Shown: piece by piece, positions 7,028 through 10,759 of the stretch
Layout: the number at the start of each line of letters is the position of its first letter
How positions within the stretch are numbered: position 1 is the stretch's first letter
Assembly (NCBI GenBank): GCA_031272375.1
Contig: JAISTY010000102.1
Location: 1-10,759, forward strand
DNA: 10,759 nucleotides
Direction of reading: 5' to 3'
Origin: Opitutaceae bacterium
GTDB lineage: Bacteria > Verrucomicrobiota > Verrucomicrobiia > Opitutales > Opitutaceae
The notes under the pieces: model-generated
Database searches by the model: none
Seen by the model: the letters and a program-made list of their open reading frames with translations, nothing else
What the model was told of the DNA's origin: nothing
Program-made: the position numbers and the translations under genes

Positions 7028-7052
7028 AAAACCGCCGCGCGCGGCAACGGTT
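7028..7052 (-). terminator. Weak terminator or attenuator between the acyltransferase and def genes
   Basis: On the minus strand a 9-base-pair stem with two G-U pairs (from AACCG... to ...CGGTT) closes on a 5-base loop and ends in four T residues. It starts 22 bases after the acyltransferase stop and ends 19 bases before the def start, leaving almost no room for a separate def promoter afterwards. Partial read-through or attenuation would fit better than full termination. Confidence 0.35.
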
Positions 7053-7074
7053 AAGTGGCGCGCGCGGGGATTTT

Positions 7075-9150
7075 TCAGTCCGCCGCGCCCGCCTCCGCCC
7101 GCAGGGACGGCGCCATTTTTTCCCGCAGCAGGGGGAGGATTTTGCGGCGGACGGCGTCACGGGTCAGGTGGCCGCGCCCGTCGTTGCACAGGGGAATGCC
7201 GTTCTCAATCATCCCGTAGCGCGTCCCGTCCGGCGAAAGGAAGGCGCCGGCGAGGTCAATGAAGCGCGCGGGGACGTCCGCCCGCTCCGCGACTTCGTAA
7301 ATCGCCCCGTTCAGGCGGCGGTGCGTCGCGTGGTCGCGTTCGGGCGCGGGGGCGTTGAAGAAAAGCGACAGCTTCGCCGCGTGGTGGATGTCGAAGTCCG
7401 GCCCGCCGGGGAGATTGCCCCAAGGGACGTCGAGCAGCACCCAGACCTTGCGGCCACCCCGCGCGAGCCGCCGCAGGGTGTCCGTCAGCGCGGCGGTGAA
7501 AACGGCGTCGCCGGCTTTTTCGGCGTAAGTCTGCCAGGCCGCCGCCAGGACGACGTGGCGGATGTTTTCCCGCTCAACGTATCCCATCACTTCCGCGGCC
7601 CAGCGCGGGGTTTGCCCGTCCAGCCCGTGCATCCCGGAGAACGCGAAGCCGGCCATCGGAGGGGTGTTGGCGTGCGTCGCGAATTTTCCGCCGACGCCCG
7701 CCTCGCGGCACAATGCGTCCATCGCGGCGATCAGGCACATCGCGTGGCTGTCGCCCCAGAGCAGCAGCCGGGGTTTCGCGCCCGGAACGCCGATGTCCGG
7801 CAGGCGCCCCCGCGCGGCGTCCTCCGGGTAAAACTCCCGTGTCGCCGCGGTGTAGTCGGTGTCCGCCGTCGCCTTTTGGATTTCGGCGAGCTTCCCCAGC
7901 ACGGGCGCCGGCCAGCGCCGCGCAAACCCGTTGGTTCCCGCCAGGAGCGCGCCCGACAGGACGACAACGCCCACCGCCGCCGCCGCCGCCGCGAAAAGCC
8001 CCCGGCGCGAGCGGACAAGCCGCCGCCGGCGGAACGGCGTCTCCACGAATCGCCACGACAGCGCCGACAACGCCGCGGCCAGCGCGAGCAGCGCCGCCGT
8101 GCGCGGGGGCGTCGCGGCGCCGTTCCGGTAGCCGTCGAACACCAGCACCGGCCAGTGCCAGAGGTAGAGCGAGTAGGAGACCAGACCGATGGCGACCGCC
8201 GGGCGCGACGACAACAGGCGCCCCGCCGAGGTCGGCGCGGGCGCGCCGGGACAAGCCGCCGCGCGGCCATTGCCCCAGATGAACAGCGCCGCGCCCAGCA
8301 CCGGCGGCACGGCGGCCAGACCGGGAAATGGCGTTTGCTCCGAGTAAAACCCGACGGACGCCACCACCGCGGCCAGCCCGCCCCACGCCGCGATTTCACG
8401 CCAAAGCCGCCCGCGCGCGGAACAAGTTGCCGGCAGCGCCGCCAGCAACGCGCCGGCGAGCAGCTCCCACGCCCGCGTCGGCGGCAGGAAGAAGGCGGCG
8501 ACGTCGCCCTTGCCGGCCACGTTCACCGCCGCGCACGCCGCCGACAAGCTGCCGCCCGCGGCGAGCGCCAGGAGGAGCGAAAGCGCCCGCGGCGTCCGCG
8601 TCCGCGCGAAGGCAAACAGCCCCGCCAGCAGGGGCGGGAAAAGCAGGTAGAACTGCTCCTCGACCGCGAGCGACCACGTGTGAAGCAGCGGGCGCGACTC
8701 GACCAGCCCCAGCGCCCAGTAGCCGTGGATGTCGGCCTTCCAGAAGAAAAAGTTGGCGGACAACAAGGCCTGCGCGACGGCGGACTTGCCGAGCCGCGCG
8801 CAGTCGGGGGGCGCGAGCAGCAGCGCGCCGGCGGCGAGCGTCGCGAGAACCATGACCGTCAACGCCGGCCAGATCCGCCGGAGCCGGCGCTCCCAGAAAC
8901 CGGCGAGCGAAAACGTCCCCGCCGCCAGCTCCTTCAGGACGAGCGAGGTGATGAGGAAGCCGGAGATGACAAAGAAGACATCCACGCCGACGAACCCGCC
9001 CGGGAAGCCGCCTATCTTCGCGTGGTAAAAAACGACGGACAGAACGGCGACGGCCCGCAGCCCGTCAATTTCCGGACGATAAACCAACGGCGCGAATCCG
9101 CCGGACGCGGAATTTTCAGCGGGGGGGGGGGGTAATTTATTGTTGTTCAT
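7075..9150 (-). CDS. OafA/YrhL-type O-acyltransferase with C-terminal SGNH domain; C12 tract at the 5' end
   Basis: The 691-residue inner-membrane protein probably transfers acyl groups, usually acetyl, to a surface polysaccharide. The Acyl_transf_3 domain (about 23-370) opens with YRPEIDGLRAVAVL...FYH, giving the R32-x10-H43 motif. GFVGVDVFFVISGFLI (52-67) and WERRLRRIWPAL (86-97) follow, then about ten membrane helices including SYSLYLWHWPVLVF. After a further hydrophobic segment (FAAAAAAVGVVVLSGALLAG) comes an extracytoplasmic SGNH domain: LLLWGDSHA with nucleophile S468, and near the C-terminus NDGRGHLT with D657 and H661. That spacing is one residue longer than the common DxxHL. This is the full two-domain architecture of OafA-like enzymes. 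The start MNNNKL at ATG 9150 has no Shine-Dalgarno and is followed immediately by 12 C residues encoding PPPP. The unstructured lead-in (1-22) is not part of the domain, so a downstream start such as the TTG in PLVYRP is possible. Confidence 0.94.
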   Translation of the reverse strand: MNNNKLPPPPAENSASGGFAPLVYRPEIDGLRAVAVLSVVFYHAKIGGFPGGFVGVDVFFVISGFLITSLVLKELAAGTFSLAGFWERRLRRIWPALTVMVLATLAAGALLLAPPDCARLGKSAVAQALLSANFFFWKADIHGYWALGLVESRPLLHTWSLAVEEQFYLLFPPLLAGLFAFARTRTPRALSLLLALAAGGSLSAACAAVNVAGKGDVAAFFLPPTRAWELLAGALLAALPATCSARGRLWREIAAWGGLAAVVASVGFYSEQTPFPGLAAVPPVLGAALFIWGNGRAAACPGAPAPTSAGRLLSSRPAVAIGLVSYSLYLWHWPVLVFDGYRNGAATPPRTAALLALAAALSALSWRFVETPFRRRRLVRSRRGLFAAAAAAVGVVVLSGALLAGTNGFARRWPAPVLGKLAEIQKATADTDYTAATREFYPEDAARGRLPDIGVPGAKPRLLLWGDSHAMCLIAAMDALCREAGVGGKFATHANTPPMAGFAFSGMHGLDGQTPRWAAEVMGYVERENIRHVVLAAAWQTYAEKAGDAVFTAALTDTLRRLARGGRKVWVLLDVPWGNLPGGPDFDIHHAAKLSLFFNAPAPERDHATHRRLNGAIYEVAERADVPARFIDLAGAFLSPDGTRYGMIENGIPLCNDGRGHLTRDAVRRKILPLLREKMAPSLRAEAGAAD
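9121..9132 (-). repeat. Homopolymeric C12 tract inside the acyltransferase start region (possible phase-variation switch)
   Basis: Twelve consecutive G on the plus strand are twelve C in the coding strand, forming codons 7-10 (Pro-Pro-Pro-Pro). Tracts of this length are prone to slipped-strand changes. Gain or loss of one or two bases would shift the frame right after the start codon, and changes of three would restore it. It is the longest homopolymer in the window. Confidence 0.75.
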
Positions 9151-9436
9151 AGAGTTATGAAATGATGACACCGCACTCCGCAACAGAGACGCCGTGTGAC
9201 GCGGGACGCTGTGTTGGACGGGAGCGGGTCGGACGGGAACGCATGGTGGCGGAAGGGGCGCATAAGGCGTCAACCCCAACGCGCCCCGTCAACAAGGCAT
9301 TTCACGCGACACCCGCACGCCACACACGCGGCACCCGCGCCGGTATTTCGCGCGGCGCGTTTCGGCGGACACGTTTCCCGGCGGGCGTGTTTTCCGCGTT
9401 TCCTTTCGCCGCGGCTGTGCGAGAAACGCCGGAAAA
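9151..9436. other. Divergent intergenic region between the acyltransferase and the secreted-protein gene
   Basis: These 286 bases must hold the promoters of both divergent genes. An 8-base direct repeat, GGACGGGA, occurs at 9216-9223 and 9231-9238. On the minus strand TTGCGG followed 17 bases later by TCATAA ends only five bases before the acyltransferase ATG, which would give a nearly leaderless transcript; the match is too weak to call. No other structure is evident. Confidence 0.35.
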
Positions 9437-10396
9437 ATGTCACGCGCCATTCCCGTTCCCGTCAGCCGCGTCCTGCGCCGCCAGTTTCTCCCCGCCGTCC
9501 TCGCGGGGTTGTCCGCCGGCTTCCTTTGCGCCGAACGCCCGACGCCCCTCGCGAACCTCACCCTCGCCACCCCCGACAACCTGCCGCCGCCCGCGCCCGT
9601 CATCCCCCCCGCCCTGCCCTCCGCGCCGCCGCAAACGGTCAGGAGCGTCACCATTCTCGAGGCGCCCGAAACGCCGCTTCCCGCCGGCAACGCGGTTCCC
9701 CGCCCGCCGGACGCGAAGCCAAGGGAGCCGGCGCCGCCCGCCGCCTATTACACCGAGGCCTGGAGCCACTCCCCCGCCTGCGCCACCGCCGCCGACTACC
9801 GCGTCCTCGCCGGCGACGGCGCCTCCTTTGTCAGCGCCGAACTCGAATACCTCTTTCTCTACTTTCTCGACCGCGACGGGGCCGACCGCGTTTTCATCCA
9901 CGTCCCGCTCTACGTCCCCGATTACGAGGACACGCCCCTTGCCGCCGCGATCGCCACCGGCATCCGTTTCGAGCACGCCGGGCGGACGCTGGAACCCGTC
10001 TGGGCGGAGCCGCTCGACCCACTTGGAAAATTCCATCCGGTTCCCGAAAACTTCCGCCTCGTCGCGCTCACCTTCGCCATCCCGCGGGCCGCGCTCCTGG
10101 AAAAATTCAAGGTGCGCGTCAGCTACATCCAGCATCATTTCCGCTACAACAACGCCAGCGTCGCCGCCCTTTTCCCGCGCCTCCCGTTCCTTGAGAAATA
10201 CCGGCAGAAGCTCGCCCTCGACCGCCGCAAATTCACCGTCCTTTTCGAGGTTCCCCCCGGAAGCGCGCTCGCGCTGCGGCGCATCACCCCGAACACCGCG
10301 CCGCTTGGGGACGCGCCGGACAAAATCCTCGTCCGGCTGGCCGACGACGAACCCGTCGCCGTCGAGGTGTTCCCGCGCGGGCCGTCCCCCCGGTAG
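9437..10396 (+). CDS. Unrecognised secreted protein with proline-rich linker
   Basis: I do not recognise a family for this 319-residue product. It begins with a likely signal peptide: a basic region to R15, then FLPAVLAGLSAGFLCA, with cleavage near residue 32. The sequence before C31 (GFL) is not a good lipobox. Residues 34-102 are rich in proline and alanine (for example LPPPAPVIPPALPSAPP), a flexible or wall/envelope-spanning linker. From about 103 to 312 it looks folded and rich in beta-prone stretches: SAELEYLFLYFLDRDGADRV (133-152), FRLVALTFAIPRAAL (206-220), KVRVSYIQHHFRY (225-237) and RKFTVLFEVPPG (264-275). ATG 9437 follows GGAAAA, a weak ribosome site. It is divergent from the acyltransferase gene across 286 bases and could be an envelope protein. 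It converges with the partial gene at the window edge. Confidence 0.7.
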   Translation: MSRAIPVPVSRVLRRQFLPAVLAGLSAGFLCAERPTPLANLTLATPDNLPPPAPVIPPALPSAPPQTVRSVTILEAPETPLPAGNAVPRPPDAKPREPAPPAAYYTEAWSHSPACATAADYRVLAGDGASFVSAELEYLFLYFLDRDGADRVFIHVPLYVPDYEDTPLAAAIATGIRFEHAGRTLEPVWAEPLDPLGKFHPVPENFRLVALTFAIPRAALLEKFKVRVSYIQHHFRYNNASVAALFPRLPFLEKYRQKLALDRRKFTVLFEVPPGSALALRRITPNTAPLGDAPDKILVRLADDEPVAVEVFPRGPSPR

Positions 10397-10421
10397 GCGC
10401 GCCGCGCGCGCGGGCTACCGG
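10390..10421. terminator. Hairpin containing both stop codons of a convergent gene pair
   Basis: CCGGTAG (10390-10396) pairs with CTACCGG (10415-10421). Five more pairs, GCGCG with CGCGC, lie inside after a 3-base bulge, with a 5-base loop. Each outer arm contains a TAG stop codon, one for the plus-strand gene and one for the minus-strand gene. No T tract is present on either side. It is a likely bidirectional 3'-end structure. Confidence 0.5.
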
Positions 10422-10759
10422 ACCGTCCAGAGGCGGAGGGAGGCCAGGAGAAAGTCCTCGAGGGCGGCCAGCTCGTTGAGGTTGAGGCGGAGAAGGCCGG
10501 CATTGTGCTCCAGGGTTTCCAGCGCGGCGACGAGGGCGCGGCGGCTGGCGGCGTCGTTCCGCTGGATGGCGGGCAGGGCGTGGTCGCGGGTGGCCGCGGC
10601 GATTTCGGCGAAAAGGCGGAGGCGGAGGGCGTTGACGTGCCCGCTTTTCAGGGCGGCCAGCTCCTCCTTGTCGAGGGCGGCGCCGGCGTCGGCGGCTTGT
10701 TGATCGAGGAGCGCTTCGGTGGCGGCGTCGAGGATGCCGCCGAAGCGCGCGAGCAGGCC
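10415..10759 (-). CDS. 3' end of an unrecognised alpha-helical protein (partial, runs off the window)
   Basis: One minus-strand frame is open from the window edge to a TAG at 10415-10417 and gives 114 residues; the start lies outside. The visible part is rich in Ala and Leu with regular charged residues, for example DKEELAALKSGHVNALRLRLFAEI, and LETLEHNAGLLRLNLNELAALEDF near the end. It closes with LRLWTVR. This pattern suggests a bundle of long amphipathic helices or coiled coil, and proline is almost absent. The strong third-position C/G preference of this frame supports coding. No known motif is recognised. It faces the secreted-protein gene tail to tail, 18 bases apart. Confidence 0.65.
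   Translation of the reverse strand, partial: GLLARFGGILDAATEALLDQQAADAGAALDKEELAALKSGHVNALRLRLFAEIAAATRDHALPAIQRNDAASRRALVAALETLEHNAGLLRLNLNELAALEDFLLASLRLWTVR

Noticed and set aside
7009..7074. Cobalamin riboswitch upstream of def and the adenosyltransferase
   Set aside because: The gap is only 66 bases and lacks the B12-box sequence; a riboswitch would not fit.
7974..7993. CCG trinucleotide run (six copies) in the acyltransferase gene
   Set aside because: It encodes polyalanine in a hydrophobic segment; length changes keep the frame, so it is not an on/off switch.
7168..9135. A 655-codon plus-strand open frame opposite the acyltransferase
   Set aside because: Its product is Arg/Gly/Pro-rich with no fold or motif, while the opposite strand encodes a complete acyltransferase with SGNH domain. 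High GC makes stop codons rare on the antisense strand.
9162..10703. A 513-codon plus-strand frame overlapping the secreted-protein gene
   Set aside because: Ser/Pro/Arg-rich translation runs through the hairpin and into the antisense of the next gene; the frame at 9437-10396 has a signal peptide and more protein-like content.

Overview
The window is very GC-rich bacterial DNA with tightly packed genes. All the recognisable genes are chromosomal housekeeping or accessory genes; I see no rRNA, tRNA, insertion sequence, phage gene or CRISPR array. Several proteins have signal peptides, and the O-acyltransferase and the YqgE/AlgH protein are families mostly seen in Gram-negative bacteria. The composition and gene mix would suit an Opitutaceae-like member of the Verrucomicrobiota, but that placement is an inference without a diagnostic marker.

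Layout: (a) 127-1883, plus strand: a short-chain dehydrogenase-like protein that has lost its catalytic residues, a dCMP deaminase, and a YqgE/AlgH protein overlapping the deaminase by 8 bases. (b) 1906-2989, minus strand: a gamma-class carbonic anhydrase-like protein followed by a small secreted protein with an SH3-like segment and a C-terminal Cys3-His cluster. (c) 3107-3715, plus strand: a CPBP-family intramembrane protease, divergent from the carbonic anhydrase gene. (d) 3807-5575, minus strand: an ammonium-uptake module, amtB then a PII protein, ending in a clear intrinsic terminator and headed by an AT-rich control region. (e) 5903-9150, minus strand: an OafA-type acyltransferase with a C-terminal SGNH domain, then peptide deformylase and a PduO-type cobalamin adenosyltransferase joined by a 4-base ATGA overlap. 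(f) 9437-10396, plus strand: an unrecognised secreted protein with a proline-rich linker. (g) 10415-10759, minus strand: the 3' end of an unrecognised helical protein that runs off the window.

How the genes work together: AmtB and PII form the familiar ammonium channel and nitrogen-sensor pair, but PII has isoleucine at the uridylylation position (Tyr51 in E. coli). The acyltransferase probably decorates a surface polysaccharide. Its reading frame runs through a 12-base C tract just after the start codon, which makes on/off phase variation plausible and is the most interesting signal here. Several stop codons are followed by, or lie inside, GC-rich hairpins that lack a U tract. I do not see a coherent new multi-gene system. 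The points worth following are the phase-variable acyltransferase, the non-canonical PII, the SDR with no catalytic tyrosine, and the secreted Cys-cluster protein.
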